A stretch of DNA of 62,803 nt from Chloroflexota bacterium (GTDB lineage: Bacteria > Chloroflexota > UBA11872 > VXOZ01). Below the pieces are notes generated by a model. It did no database searches, was not told the origin of the DNA, and was given only the letters and a program-made list of their open reading frames with translations. Positions within the stretch are counted from its first letter, which is position 1. Every line of letters begins with the position of its first letter. The stretch spans positions 1-62,803 of the forward strand of contig JAPPLM010000009.1 of NCBI GenBank assembly GCA_028874195.1. The letters are read 5' to 3'. Made by a program: the position numbers and the translations under genes. Shown piece by piece: positions 9,715-18,796 of the stretch.

Positions 9715-10644
9715 TCAACCAAGATCCAACGGCACCACAGAGGCGCCGTGCTCCGCGCAGGAAAGGATGAGACTACGCGCAGGTGTATCGTGAGCGTACG
9801 CCGCCGCAAGCATAGCAGCCGCAATAGCATCGGGATTGCGGAAGGTCAGCGCCAAGATTGAAGACCCTGCACCGGAGAGGGCGCTGCCGCACGCCCCCGC
9901 CGCTAGAGCAGCATCCATGATCGGCTGCATAGCGGGAAAGATGGTGGCGCGGTAAGGCTGATGGAGGCGATCCTGCATGCCAGCGCGAATGCTCTCTTCA
10001 TTGGATTGCATGATTCCCGTGAGTAACAGGGCGGCGCGACCGACACTAAAAACAGCGTCGCCGAGCGACACCTCTTGTGGCACAACACTGCGGGCAAGCT
10101 CCGTGGGCAAATGCTGATCAGGAACACAGACCACCGCGTGGAGGTTGGGCGGCACGGGGATACGCGCATACGCCGGTATGTCTCCGCCTTCCGCCGCGCA
10201 GACTATTAGGCCCCCGAACAGGGCGGCGGCCACGTTATCCGGATGGCCTTCAATATCACACGCGAGCTGCAGCAGCTTTTCCTCAGAGAGCGACTTCTCC
10301 AGCATGTGATTGGCAGCCACTAGACCGCCGACTGTCGCGCTCGCGCTGCTGCCGAGCCCCCGATAGAGCGGAATGTCATTTTGCATGTGGAGGCTGATAG
10401 CAGGTGGGCTTTCACCTGCTTCAGAGAAGCCACGGGCAAAGGCGTGCAGGAAGAGATTGTCCGCGGCGTGCGACAGTTCCGTCTCACCCTCACCCGTGAC
10501 CGTTACTTCCGATTCGCCCGTTGTGGCCTGCACCGTGAACGCATTGTAGACCGTGAGCGCCATGCCGAAGGCATCGAAACCCGGCCCCAGATTGGCGGTG
10601 CTCGCCGGCACGCGCACGCGAATATCGGGAAAGTCACTTGCCAT
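9715..10644 (-). CDS. thrB: Homoserine kinase
   Basis: It phosphorylates homoserine, the first committed step to threonine. The 309-residue GHMP-kinase protein opens with RVRVPASTANLGPGFD (about residues 8-23). It carries the ATP-binding PLYRGLGSSAS loop (about 92-102) and the C-terminal ALSGAGSSILAL motif near 255-266, all diagnostic for ThrB. The start is ATG at 10644 with GAGGT eight bases upstream. A plausible promoter lies at 10702-10729. No other threonine genes are adjacent, so the gene stands alone, convergent with ade and divergent from the hydrolase at 10820. Confidence 0.92.
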   Translation of the reverse strand: MASDFPDIRVRVPASTANLGPGFDAFGMALTVYNAFTVQATTGESEVTVTGEGETELSHAADNLFLHAFARGFSEAGESPPAISLHMQNDIPLYRGLGSSASATVGGLVAANHMLEKSLSEEKLLQLACDIEGHPDNVAAALFGGLIVCAAEGGDIPAYARIPVPPNLHAVVCVPDQHLPTELARSVVPQEVSLGDAVFSVGRAALLLTGIMQSNEESIRAGMQDRLHQPYRATIFPAMQPIMDAALAAGACGSALSGAGSSILALTFRNPDAIAAAMLAAAYAHDTPARSLILSCAEHGASVVPLDLG

Positions 10645-10701
10645 AGAGAACTACCTCGAAAGAGAGTGCAATCCGGAGAGCGGCCTGTTTGCGGAGGCTT
10701 T

Positions 10702-10729
10702 AGTGTACCATAAAGATACCGTCCTCCAA
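10702..10729 (-). promoter_or_regulatory. Candidate promoter for thrB
   Basis: On the minus strand TTGGAG (10729-10724) and TACACT (10707-10702) are separated by 16 bases, and TG precedes the -10, giving an extended -10 look. It ends about 58 bases upstream of the thrB ATG. Confidence 0.4.
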
Positions 10730-10819
10730 GAAGCAACAGGAGCCGCAACTGAGTGGTATCCAGCACCACAACCTGGCAGAAACGTGCAATCAGCTTTGAA
10801 AAGTGAGTGGGGATAGCGC

Positions 10820-11800
10820 ATGCTTAGTTGGCTAAAACGCGGGATTATTGTGACAATCGCGGCCGTCGTTGCCTATGTGGCGTATACGCGCCTCAAACCG
10901 CGGCCGATTTCGATAGAGTCGCTACGTACCGACGGTCAATTCGTCTCGGTAGAGGGACTGCAGATTCACTACCGCACCGCCGGCTCCGGCCCGCCGCTGA
11001 TCTTGATTCACGGCATCTTTGCCAACCTCTTCGGCTGGCGGCATGTGTTCAATCAACTTGCCCAAGAACACACCGTATACGCCCTTGATCTCAAGGGGCA
11101 CGGTCTCTCCGACAAACCCGCCAACAGCGACTATTCACCGTTCGGCATGGCCGACCTGGTAGCGCACTTCATGGATGCCGTCGGCATTGAGTCTGCCTCA
11201 GTCATTGGCCAGTCTATGGGAGGCGCAATCGCGGCTGCGCTGGCAGTGAGGCATCCAACACGGGTGCAGCGATTAGTGCTGGTAGATGCCGCCGGATACG
11301 CGCTCAATTACCACATTATGCCGCTGCTGACCCGAGTTGCCGGCAGTGCGGCGGCAGGATTCGTGTTTCGCCACAGCGCGCCCCACCGCGGTCTTGCCGC
11401 GAGACTCCTGCGCAATTGCTACTACGAGCCGGACCGCACGTGCACGCCCGACGTGGTTGACGGCTACTTCTTGCCGCTTTTGACACCGGGCGCCAGCGAT
11501 GTCATAACACCGCTCGCCCGCGACTTTGGTCAAACGAGCATCACGCATCGCCTGAAGAAGATTCAAGCGCCAACCCTCATCATCTGGGGACAGCACGACG
11601 CCGTGATTCCCATGCACTGGGGCTACCGCTTCCAGCAAGACATCGCCAATGCCGAACTCGTCATCTTTCCCAAGTGCGGGCACTGTCCCCACGAGGAAGA
11701 ACCGGAACAATTCCTGGAGACGGTGAACGAATTCTTGCAGCGTGCTGACACCGTAGACTCTGACCCACAGAGCGAGAGTAGCACCGCTGCAAACACCTAG
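10820..11800 (+). CDS. Membrane-anchored alpha/beta-fold hydrolase
   Basis: The 326-residue protein has one N-terminal hydrophobic segment (about residues 8-24) with positive residues before it, so it is probably anchored with the catalytic domain outside. The alpha/beta-hydrolase features are the oxyanion HGIF (64-67), the nucleophile elbow GQSMGG with Ser132, the acid Asp260 in WGQHD, and His288 in CGHCPH. The cap region (about 165-235) is short. The family includes esterases, lipases, epoxide hydrolases and C-C hydrolases; the Ser nucleophile points to an esterase or C-C hydrolase rather than a dehalogenase or epoxide hydrolase. The substrate is unknown. The gene is divergent from thrB. 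Confidence 0.85.
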   Translation: MLSWLKRGIIVTIAAVVAYVAYTRLKPRPISIESLRTDGQFVSVEGLQIHYRTAGSGPPLILIHGIFANLFGWRHVFNQLAQEHTVYALDLKGHGLSDKPANSDYSPFGMADLVAHFMDAVGIESASVIGQSMGGAIAAALAVRHPTRVQRLVLVDAAGYALNYHIMPLLTRVAGSAAAGFVFRHSAPHRGLAARLLRNCYYEPDRTCTPDVVDGYFLPLLTPGASDVITPLARDFGQTSITHRLKKIQAPTLIIWGQHDAVIPMHWGYRFQQDIANAELVIFPKCGHCPHEEEPEQFLETVNEFLQRADTVDSDPQSESSTAANT

Positions 11801-11821
11801 ACCCGCTTTACTGGTACGGCA

Positions 11822-12799
11822 CTAGGAGACGATGGCAGCGCAGGTGGGAGACGGGAGATCATCTCCGACCGGTTTCCAGGCGAGATCAGTGAAGGACGCG
11901 TGGTAGACTGCGTCATCCAACACCACCGCGAAGACGTCTTGCGCATCGCAGATAATGTGTTCACACATGCGGTCGAGGGGAAAGGTGAGGTTCTGCTCCG
12001 CGTCCTGCCAGGTGTCGCCGCCGTCATTTGAAACCATCATGCGTCCGAGCCTTCCAACTCGGCGCGAGGGTCCAACGACAACCGTAGCAGGGTCGTCCGC
12101 CTTGATGCACACCCCGCGGGTATAGTCATCGATGAGATGCTGCCACGACCGGCCGCGATCAGTGGAACGAAATACCCCGCCGCCCGTGGCCGCCATGACC
12201 GTATCCGGTTGGCCGGGATGGATGTCGATGCTGTGCACGTCCGGGTGGAGGCCGTTGGCGGGATACTCCCATTGGCCGACCTTCTCGGAGATGTCCCACG
12301 TCTCGCCGTCGTTGCGACTCTCGGCAAGACCACCGACCTCGATAGCGGCCCAGACAGCCTCCTCAGCGCCATCCAGCATGATGATCTTGCGCACAGCGCC
12401 GGCGCGCGGCGAGTAAGGCAGAAACCACTCCGCGCAACCCGGCAGGGCGGTGAAGCCTTGCTCTTCCGCCCACGTGGCACCGCCGTCTCGGCTGCACCAC
12501 ACGCGGGCCGGTTCGGTGCCCACACGCACGATCAGTGGGTCATGGGGATGGTAGGAAACCGAGCGTATGTACGGGCTGCCCTGCCAGCCGGAGATGGGCT
12601 CCCAACGCTCGCCCCCGTCGGCGGTGATGAAAAGCCCGGATCCGTGTGTTCCGGCTACGGCGTGCTGTCCGTCCGGATGGGAGGCTACGGCCTCAATCTC
12701 CTGATCGCCTAGGCTAGATGCCTGCAATGCCCAAGCGTCACCTTCACGCCTAAGCCGAAAGAGGCCTTTCTCCGTGCCGACGTATATCTGCTTTGCCAT
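11822..12799 (-). CDS. Short Asp-box beta-propeller protein
   Basis: The 325-residue protein is predicted to be a propeller with five Asp-box turns (TADGGERW, SRDGGATW, SRNDGETW, STDRGRSW, SNDGGDTW). It begins MAKQIYVGTEKGLFRL, typical of WD40/YVTN/BNR-repeat-like glycosyl-hydrolase-fold proteins. The start at 12799 is chosen because GGAGG lies seven bases upstream; the in-frame codon at 12826 has no such site. No signal peptide is seen. It is about half the length of the related protein at 2342 and is convergent with the hydrolase gene, which ends 21 bases away. Enzymatic activity is not supported. Confidence 0.75.
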   Translation of the reverse strand: MAKQIYVGTEKGLFRLRREGDAWALQASSLGDQEIEAVASHPDGQHAVAGTHGSGLFITADGGERWEPISGWQGSPYIRSVSYHPHDPLIVRVGTEPARVWCSRDGGATWAEEQGFTALPGCAEWFLPYSPRAGAVRKIIMLDGAEEAVWAAIEVGGLAESRNDGETWDISEKVGQWEYPANGLHPDVHSIDIHPGQPDTVMAATGGGVFRSTDRGRSWQHLIDDYTRGVCIKADDPATVVVGPSRRVGRLGRMMVSNDGGDTWQDAEQNLTFPLDRMCEHIICDAQDVFAVVLDDAVYHASFTDLAWKPVGDDLPSPTCAAIVS

Positions 12800-12876
12800 G
12801 ACATATGCCTCCGCTAACTGCAACACGAACAGTTAGTAGCTCGCTCCGGGTCGCATGCGTCGCTAAGACCCCACTT

Positions 12877-13098
12877 CTATTGGGTAAACACTTCCAAAAC
12901 GGCCAAGATTGCCACCCCTGCTGCTACCAGTCCACCCAAGCGGATTGTCATGCGTTGCTCCAAGTCTCGGAGGTCAGCCTTCGTAGCTAGTGATTTCCCC
13001 GTTTCGCCGAGAGTATCCAATATAGCCTCCGCCTTTTCCTTGTCAAAGCCAGCCGCAGTCAAACGCTCGAATGCTTTATGCGTATCGATGATTGCCGT
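12877..13098 (-). CDS. DUF1640/CCDC90-like small coiled-coil membrane protein with a non-standard start
   Basis: The frame reads a short helix (DTHKAFERLTAAGF), a coiled coil with LATKADLRDLEQR, and a C-terminal membrane segment of about 18 residues. This is the layout of bacterial DUF1640 (CCDC90-like) proteins. The only usual start codon in frame is TTG at 13062, which would remove the conserved IDTHKAFER portion and has no Shine-Dalgarno. The frame stays open upstream to a TAG at 13110-13108. An AGGAG at 13109-13105 is followed after six bases by ACG (13098-13096), exactly where an ATG would be expected. The gene may therefore use ACG, or it may have lost its start by a single base change. 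It lies just 3' of ispG on the same strand; the stop is at 12877. Confidence 0.55.
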   Translation of the reverse strand, partial: TAIIDTHKAFERLTAAGFDKEKAEAILDTLGETGKSLATKADLRDLEQRMTIRLGGLVAAGVAILAVLEVFTQ

Positions 13099-13117
13099 CT
13101 GCGACTCCTATCGTGGT

Positions 13118-14230
13118 CTAATTCGCAACGGCCCGCTCGGCCTGCTTCTGCGCCACGATCTCATCGACTTCTTCAATAAGCAGATCGAAGAGTTCCTCTT
13201 CCTTGCAACTGCGCACCGGCTTGCCCTTGCGGAAGAGCGCTCCCTTGCCGCGCCCGCCGGCGATACCCACGTCGGCATCGCGCGCCTCGCCGGGACCATT
13301 TACCACGCAGCCCATCACAGCGACTTTCACCGGCTCCTTGACGCTTTGGAGGAAGCTTTCAACGCGCTCCGCCAACTCGATGAGTTCGATTTCGCAGCGT
13401 CCACATGTAGGGCACGCGATGAGGGTCGGCCCGTGCTCGCGCAGCCCAAGCGACTTGAGAATCTCGTACCCGGCAAAGACCTCTTCCGTCGACTCGGCAG
13501 CCAAGGAGACGCGCAACGTGTCGCCAATTCCCTGGTACAGCAGCACGCCAAGTCCCACGGCGCTCTTGACCATACCCGCCTTTGGCGTGCCAGCCTCGGT
13601 GATGCCCAGGTGCAGCGGGTATTCGACGCGGTCGGCGATGAGCTGGTACGCCAGGATCGTCGTCGGCACATCCGAGGCTTTGAGGGAAATCTTGATGTCG
13701 GTGAAGTCCATGTCTTCCAGTATCTTAACGTGGTCGAGCGCGGATTCCACCATTGCCGCCGCTGTCTTCTCGATCTTCTCATCGCCCTCGAGCATCATGA
13801 GCTCGGGGATGAGGCGAGACTCCAACGACCCGACGTTTACGCCGATGCGCATCGGCACCTGGCGGTCCTTCGCTTCTTTGACCACCATGCGGGTCTTCTC
13901 TTTACTGCCGATATTGCCGGGGTTCAAACGCAGCCCGTCCACACCGGCTTCCAGTGCGCGCAACGCCAGGCGATAATCGAAGTGAATGTCGGCAATCACT
14001 GGAATCGGCGAACGCTTGCGGATCTCAGGCAGCGCGTCGGCATCCTCCTTGTGGGGCACGGCCACGCGCACGATCTCGCATCCCGCCTCAGCCAGACCAA
14101 GTATCTCGGCCACGCTCGCTTCTACGTCCCGCGTGAAGGCGGTGGTCATGGACTGCACGCGAATAGGCGCGCCGCCGCCAATGGTGACATCGCCGACTTT
14201 GAGTTGCTTGGAAACACGTCGGGGGATCAT
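13118..14230 (-). CDS. ispG: 4-hydroxy-3-methylbut-2-enyl diphosphate synthase (flavodoxin)
   Basis: This enzyme of the MEP isoprenoid pathway reduces MEcPP to HMBPP using a [4Fe-4S] cluster. The 370-residue bacterial form has the N-terminal TIM barrel with VQSMTT (25-30), ADIHFD (80-85) and LNPGNIG (102-108). The C-terminal cluster domain carries CPTCGRC (C273, C276) and GCVVNGPGEA (C308), with Glu315 as the third-cysteine-linked catalytic residue. It lacks the insert of plant-type enzymes. Neighbours do not belong to the pathway. It is one of the best markers in the window for phylogenetic placement. Confidence 0.96.
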   Translation of the reverse strand: MIPRRVSKQLKVGDVTIGGGAPIRVQSMTTAFTRDVEASVAEILGLAEAGCEIVRVAVPHKEDADALPEIRKRSPIPVIADIHFDYRLALRALEAGVDGLRLNPGNIGSKEKTRMVVKEAKDRQVPMRIGVNVGSLESRLIPELMMLEGDEKIEKTAAAMVESALDHVKILEDMDFTDIKISLKASDVPTTILAYQLIADRVEYPLHLGITEAGTPKAGMVKSAVGLGVLLYQGIGDTLRVSLAAESTEEVFAGYEILKSLGLREHGPTLIACPTCGRCEIELIELAERVESFLQSVKEPVKVAVMGCVVNGPGEARDADVGIAGGRGKGALFRKGKPVRSCKEEELFDLLIEEVDEIVAQKQAERAVAN

Positions 14231-14347
14231 GGGGTGGTCAATCTACCTTGATTCTTCACACCTGACCTGCGTTAAGTGTGACGTATCCTGCGATGAGACG
14301 CAAGGGAGCTCTAGCGCCAAAACATCCTGCAACACTTCTCAACCATA

Positions 14348-15142
14348 TCAAATTCCGCTACCTACGGAGCTATAGTGTCTGAGAGCCAGAACATAGGTAA
14401 CATAGGCGAGACCAAATACCAGCAACCCTACGCCTAAGCTGAAAGCGCCGGGCCAGGCATACTCACCGCCCCGCAATGCAAACGCCACCGGATAGAATGT
14501 GGTGAAACCAAAGGGTATCACGGTAAGCAGAGTCTTTAGCGGCACTGGAAAGATATCGAGCGGGTATTTCACGTAGTCATTGAGCGCAGAGAACGATTGC
14601 CACAGGGAAAACGTACGTCCCACCCACACGGTGATACAAGAAATGAGCGTGGCAATTCCCAACCAGACTAATGCCGAAGCCGCAAGCGCGACTACTAATA
14701 GCAGCATAGTCACGGGCTGTACGTAAAGCTCCAGCCGTACAACGGCAATTGCGAAAGCCACTCCGAAGAAGACCATGTTCAACAGGGATTCAAGAGGCAT
14801 TTCCCTTGCCGATTCTTGTGTAAAGACCGGCAGCGGACGTACTAATGCATAGTCCAACCTACCGTTATAGAAATGGATCTTGGATTGAGTAGCAAAACAG
14901 AAGAAGGCGTCTTGAATGTAAAATCCGATGACACCCGTGCACCACATGAGCACTACTTCCCAGGGTGACCAGTCGCCCAAACGATCAACAAAGCTGAAGG
15001 CTATGCCCAAGAAAGCGAGCTGCAAGCCAAAGCGAAGAAGCCGCATCGTAAGTTGGAGCCAAGCATCCACGCGGTATTGCGCATATTGCTTTAGTCGCAG
15101 CGTAATGCTCACTCCATACACGTGTATGAGATGTCCCAACAT
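14348..15142 (-). CDS. ABC-2 family (DUF990-type) transporter permease
   Basis: The protein is very hydrophobic, with about six membrane segments, and matches the pattern of PF06182 ABC-2 permeases, including a conserved FY-x-G-R-LDYALVRPLP element (about residues 90-105). I prefer the ATG at 15142, which gives 264 residues with GAGG upstream; the frame also allows a TTG at 15172 without a good ribosome site. It forms an exporter operon with the permease and ATPase encoded upstream (45-75 base gap). The ATPase and two unlike permeases probably make one heteromeric export complex. The substrate is unknown; characterised relatives include antibiotic and lipid exporters. Confidence 0.8.
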   Translation of the reverse strand: MLGHLIHVYGVSITLRLKQYAQYRVDAWLQLTMRLLRFGLQLAFLGIAFSFVDRLGDWSPWEVVLMWCTGVIGFYIQDAFFCFATQSKIHFYNGRLDYALVRPLPVFTQESAREMPLESLLNMVFFGVAFAIAVVRLELYVQPVTMLLLVVALAASALVWLGIATLISCITVWVGRTFSLWQSFSALNDYVKYPLDIFPVPLKTLLTVIPFGFTTFYPVAFALRGGEYAWPGAFSLGVGLLVFGLAYVTYVLALRHYSSVGSGI

Positions 15143-15217
15143 CAGGTGATTAACCTCGGCAAGCGCGCGCAACGTGAGGTGCTTTGATTTGAGATGCGTA
15201 CGCTTCTGTGAGCAGAT

Positions 15218-16045
15218 TCATCCGCCCTGAATCTCCAGTTTGGGCGCGGCGCGTCCCCAAAGCCAGCGGCCGGCCAACAGCAACGCCACACCCCATGCCG
15301 CTTGGAGACCAAGGGCAAAGATGAGCTCCTGTCCTTGCAGTCGCCCCAAGTAGATGGAAACCGGGGTATACACAACGGCTTGAAAAGGCATAATGGCGGC
15401 GAGCACAGCCAGTGGTGCCGGCATAAGCGCAAGCGGGATGAGAGTACCCCCAAAAAATTCTTGGATGGCCGTACGCACCATCAAAAGCCCAATTTCGTCG
15501 TAGGTCCAAACGATGAGAAGGGAAACCAGAAAGTGGATACCACACATGACGAACCACGCCAATGCCACGCTCACGAAGAAGAACACTGCGTCTACGGGCG
15601 AGGCCGGTAATGCCAGGCTGCCGCTAACGTACCACACTAACCAGACTGGTACCGCTACCAAAAGCAAGTCCACCACAAATACCGCCGCCCACTCCACGTA
15701 TCGCAACACTTGCAGGTCGATTGGTCGTGCTAAGTCGAGCGCTATCAGCCCAGTGCGCACGTGTCTCAGCGACCGATAGACGATATTGCGATTTATCCAC
15801 CCCATGCGCGCGAGGTTTACCACCTGAGCAACGATCACATAGGTCACGAGCTCCTGTTCCCCAAAGACTCCTTGGACAGTAGTGCTGCCGCCATGAATTA
15901 TCCGCCACACACTCACCAGCACCCAACTAGCGACAAGTGTAACCAGCAGACTCATGAAGAAGTTGAATCGCATGGCCAAGCCCACTTTGAGGAAGGCAAT
16001 CACCGCTCCCCAACAGGGCATCAGCACGTCACGCACTCGGTTCAT
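15218..16045 (-). CDS. ABC-2 family (DUF990-type) transporter permease
   Basis: The protein has 275 residues with about six membrane helices and belongs to the same PF06182 class as its downstream neighbour. The cytoplasmic loop with the R-T-G-L-I-A-L-D-L-A-RPID motif (near residue 95) corresponds to the FY-x-G-R-x-D-x-LL-RP element of the family. The ATG at 16045 is chosen because GGGAGG stands five bases upstream; another ATG at 16069 lies within the ATPase gene. It overlaps the 3' end of the ATPase gene by 17 bases, indicating translational coupling. It is the second permease of the exporter. Confidence 0.82.
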   Translation of the reverse strand: MNRVRDVLMPCWGAVIAFLKVGLAMRFNFFMSLLVTLVASWVLVSVWRIIHGGSTTVQGVFGEQELVTYVIVAQVVNLARMGWINRNIVYRSLRHVRTGLIALDLARPIDLQVLRYVEWAAVFVVDLLLVAVPVWLVWYVSGSLALPASPVDAVFFFVSVALAWFVMCGIHFLVSLLIVWTYDEIGLLMVRTAIQEFFGGTLIPLALMPAPLAVLAAIMPFQAVVYTPVSIYLGRLQGQELIFALGLQAAWGVALLLAGRWLWGRAAPKLEIQGG

Positions 16046-17057
16046 CAATGCCTCCCTCGCGAAAGACATTGCGAATTACCTCTTCCACCCGTGGCTCAGT
16101 GATAGTGAGATTGCCCACCTCGGAGAGGCTAAGCAGGGCACGTGCAACATCGGTCGCGCCGCCGGCATCCGCCAGACCGGAGACGCGTATCATGCTGCCG
16201 AGTAGCTCAACTGTGGCGTCCGGCCAATGCGTTTGCACGGTCTGCTTAATCATCTGCTGGGCGGAGGCGGAGGCTTCCACCTGCACGGCTTTGGAGGCAG
16301 CGAAACGGTTGATGAGACGGCGCAGGCTGCCGTCGTAGACCACGCGTCCTTTGTCGATTAGTATCACGCGCTCGCAGAGCTCTTCGATGTCCGCCAAGTC
16401 GTGGGTAGTAAGAATGACGGCGACCCCGTGCAAATCCCGCATCGAGGCTATGAAACGGCGGATGGACTGTTTCGCCTCGACGTCAAGGCCAACAGTGGGT
16501 TCATCCAGAAAGACGACTCTGGGGCGGTGTAGAAATGTCGCCGCCACGTCGCAGCGTGTGCGTTGCCCTGAGCTAAGCGTGCGCACCGGCTGGCCCAGTA
16601 ATGGTCCCAGTTCCAGCACCTCTGTGAGTTCATCCAATCGCTGCTGAAATTCACTTTGCGGTATTCGGTAGACTGCTCGCAAATATTGGAAGGAGTCGAT
16701 TGCCGGCAATTCATCGATCAGCTGGCTGCGTTGACCGAAAAGCACACCGATTTCCCGTGCATTCTGAATACGCTGACGGTGGGGATCACGAGCCAGCACT
16801 CGTACTTCGCCTTCATTGGGATACATGATCCCGGCCACGATTTTCACCGTCGTCGACTTGCCTGCGCCGTTTGGCCCAAGTAGTCCCACCACCTCCCCCG
16901 GCGGAATCGTAAAAGAGATACCGTCCAGCGCTCGGATGTACTGGTAGTTTGGCGTGACAAAGGAGCGCAGCCAGCCCAAGCGTCCTTCTCGCCGTTGCTC
17001 AACGCGGTAGGTCTTGATCAAGTTTCGAACTGCAATGGCCTGAGAATCAGATTCCAT
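16029..17057 (-). CDS. ABC exporter ATP-binding protein (DUF990-linked)
   Basis: The 342-residue ATPase has Walker A GPNGAGKS (about residues 58-66), Q-loop FGQRSQL, signature LSSGQR (about 150-155), Walker B VVFLDEP and H-loop TTHD. The Q-loop and signature wording and the C-terminal extension of about 90 residues are typical of ATPases that work with PF06182 permeases. The ATG at 17057 is preferred to an upstream TTG. It is the first gene of the three-gene exporter operon; its stop overlaps the next start. The RDD gene ends about 118 bases upstream on the same strand. Confidence 0.92.
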   Translation of the reverse strand: MESDSQAIAVRNLIKTYRVEQRREGRLGWLRSFVTPNYQYIRALDGISFTIPPGEVVGLLGPNGAGKSTTVKIVAGIMYPNEGEVRVLARDPHRQRIQNAREIGVLFGQRSQLIDELPAIDSFQYLRAVYRIPQSEFQQRLDELTEVLELGPLLGQPVRTLSSGQRTRCDVAATFLHRPRVVFLDEPTVGLDVEAKQSIRRFIASMRDLHGVAVILTTHDLADIEELCERVILIDKGRVVYDGSLRRLINRFAASKAVQVEASASAQQMIKQTVQTHWPDATVELLGSMIRVSGLADAGGATDVARALLSLSEVGNLTITEPRVEEVIRNVFREGGIDEPSA

Positions 17058-17174
17058 CAAGAAAGCAGCCTTCGAATCGATGAATACATCCGGACGAAGA
17101 ATTAAGGGCAACGAGGTTACGGGGAACTACTGAACCGCACAGGTGATAGCTGACGAAATCAGTGATCTTGGTCG

Positions 17175-18686
17175 CTACCACACGTCCGGATCGCGCACGA
17201 CAACCGTGCCGACCATCTTGTCGTGCCACGTCTGGGCGTTCTTGTCCCAGAAGGCTGACAAGAAGCCCCACGTCAGGGGCAGCAGGCTGACGAATTTGCC
17301 GACCACCTCACGCCGCAGCATGGTCTTGAAACCAGGGTATCGTTGTTGTCCCAGTAGGATCACTTCCAACCCAAATAATGACTTGCCCGGCGTAGTACCA
17401 CGAACCAAGAAAGTGACGAAGAATATGCCGTAGACGAGAGGCATAAAGATGTATTGCCAGAAAATGGTGAGAAAGTTGTATCCGTCCGCCGGATTAAAGC
17501 CGGTGAGTCCGAACAGAAGGATGAGCCCTACCGGCACACTTAGGTCCAGCGACGCCGCAAGAAAGCGCGGGAGAAAGTGCGCCCGGTGGCCGAGGTCTTC
17601 GTTCTGCACAAACGTCTTGCATTCCTTGCAGAATAAACGCCCATCCGGCACTACAGTGCGGCACTTCGGGCACCGCAGCATGCCGATAGCCCCATCGTCA
17701 AGTGCCAACTCCTCCTCGGCCTCTTTGACGGCGAGGTCTTCCACCTCCACCGCAGTCAGCCCGCGAATGCGCATGGCACTCTCTTGCACGCGCTTCATCT
17801 GGTCCGGGTGCCGGAAGTAGCCCTTTACGTGCGCAACCATACTGTCCGAATCCACTCCAGCCGACATGAATGTGGCGCCCGTGAGGTCGGAGTCCTCTCC
17901 CTGCAGAAGTTCCATCAGACCGATGTTGCGGCGAAACCAGACTTCCTGGCCGACGCGTCTGTCCAGCACGCGCAGCATGAGCGGCCGCCAATACGTTTGG
18001 AAGAGAAAGCCGGCCTGAACCCACACTGGCGTCAAGACGACTGAGGCCGACAGACCTGCAACCAATGGCGGAGAGAAAGCAGCAGTAATGGCGCTGATTG
18101 CCAACACATTGCCGCCCATTATGGCGAGAAACGTGTGCGGTTCCACATCAACCGTGAAGATTGAAGTGAAGTACAGGCGCATGCGCTTTTCTTTCTGCAA
18201 GGCGTCCCGCTGCACCGCAGCTACCACTGTCCCGAGTATCCCACCGGCCAGCACAACCACCCACAGCCGGCCAATGAGCACCGGAATGCCGAGCGCGATC
18301 TTGAGCAGCAGTCCCCCAGTATCGGTAAACACGGTCGGACCCGTCGTATCTGCCATGAGCGCAGCCACGGCGAAGACCAGCACCACCATGATGAGAATGA
18401 AGACTCCCACAACTCTCGCATTGAGGAGTTCCGGGATGAAATACCCGGTGATGCCAAGAAACGCGACAAAGATTACGAGCCCAACAGCGGCAATGAGAAT
18501 GCCGAAGTAGAAGGGGCGCAAGAGCTCCCAAAGGCTGGCGAAGACTACGGCTGCCCCAATGAAGGCGCTCATTATGCCTATACCCCCCACAAACCCTGCT
18601 AACAGGGTCGAGCGAGTATCCGACACCATGATCAAGACGTCGTCTTCGGTCGCCGCTACGAGTTCTCGCCGATTGAAGTCACGCAT
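17175..18686 (-). CDS. Membrane protein with zinc ribbon and C-terminal RDD domain
   Basis: The 503-residue protein has several membrane helices in the N-terminal half (four clear ones within residues 25-210). A cytoplasmic segment follows, with a four-cysteine zinc ribbon (CPKC and CKEC near residues 335-352), then an RDD domain (about 365-500). The RDD domain opens with RFLAASLD and has the family hallmark TPGKSLFGL near 440. RDD proteins are linked to ion exchange or small-molecule transport, but few are characterised. The zinc ribbon between the two membrane parts is unusual. The ATG at 18686 has GGAGG nine bases upstream; an in-frame GTG at 18704 has no such site. Confidence 0.75.
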   Translation of the reverse strand: MRDFNRRELVAATEDDVLIMVSDTRSTLLAGFVGGIGIMSAFIGAAVVFASLWELLRPFYFGILIAAVGLVIFVAFLGITGYFIPELLNARVVGVFILIMVVLVFAVAALMADTTGPTVFTDTGGLLLKIALGIPVLIGRLWVVVLAGGILGTVVAAVQRDALQKEKRMRLYFTSIFTVDVEPHTFLAIMGGNVLAISAITAAFSPPLVAGLSASVVLTPVWVQAGFLFQTYWRPLMLRVLDRRVGQEVWFRRNIGLMELLQGEDSDLTGATFMSAGVDSDSMVAHVKGYFRHPDQMKRVQESAMRIRGLTAVEVEDLAVKEAEEELALDDGAIGMLRCPKCRTVVPDGRLFCKECKTFVQNEDLGHRAHFLPRFLAASLDLSVPVGLILLFGLTGFNPADGYNFLTIFWQYIFMPLVYGIFFVTFLVRGTTPGKSLFGLEVILLGQQRYPGFKTMLRREVVGKFVSLLPLTWGFLSAFWDKNAQTWHDKMVGTVVVRDPDVW

Positions 18687-18796
18687 TGCGCGTGCCCTCC
18701 CCACAGTATTGGCACTGCATCTTTTCTGTGCCTATCTTACCCCATTTTTCTACAGTCTATGCGTCTCAGGGCATGCAAATGCAGAAGAAAACACAA

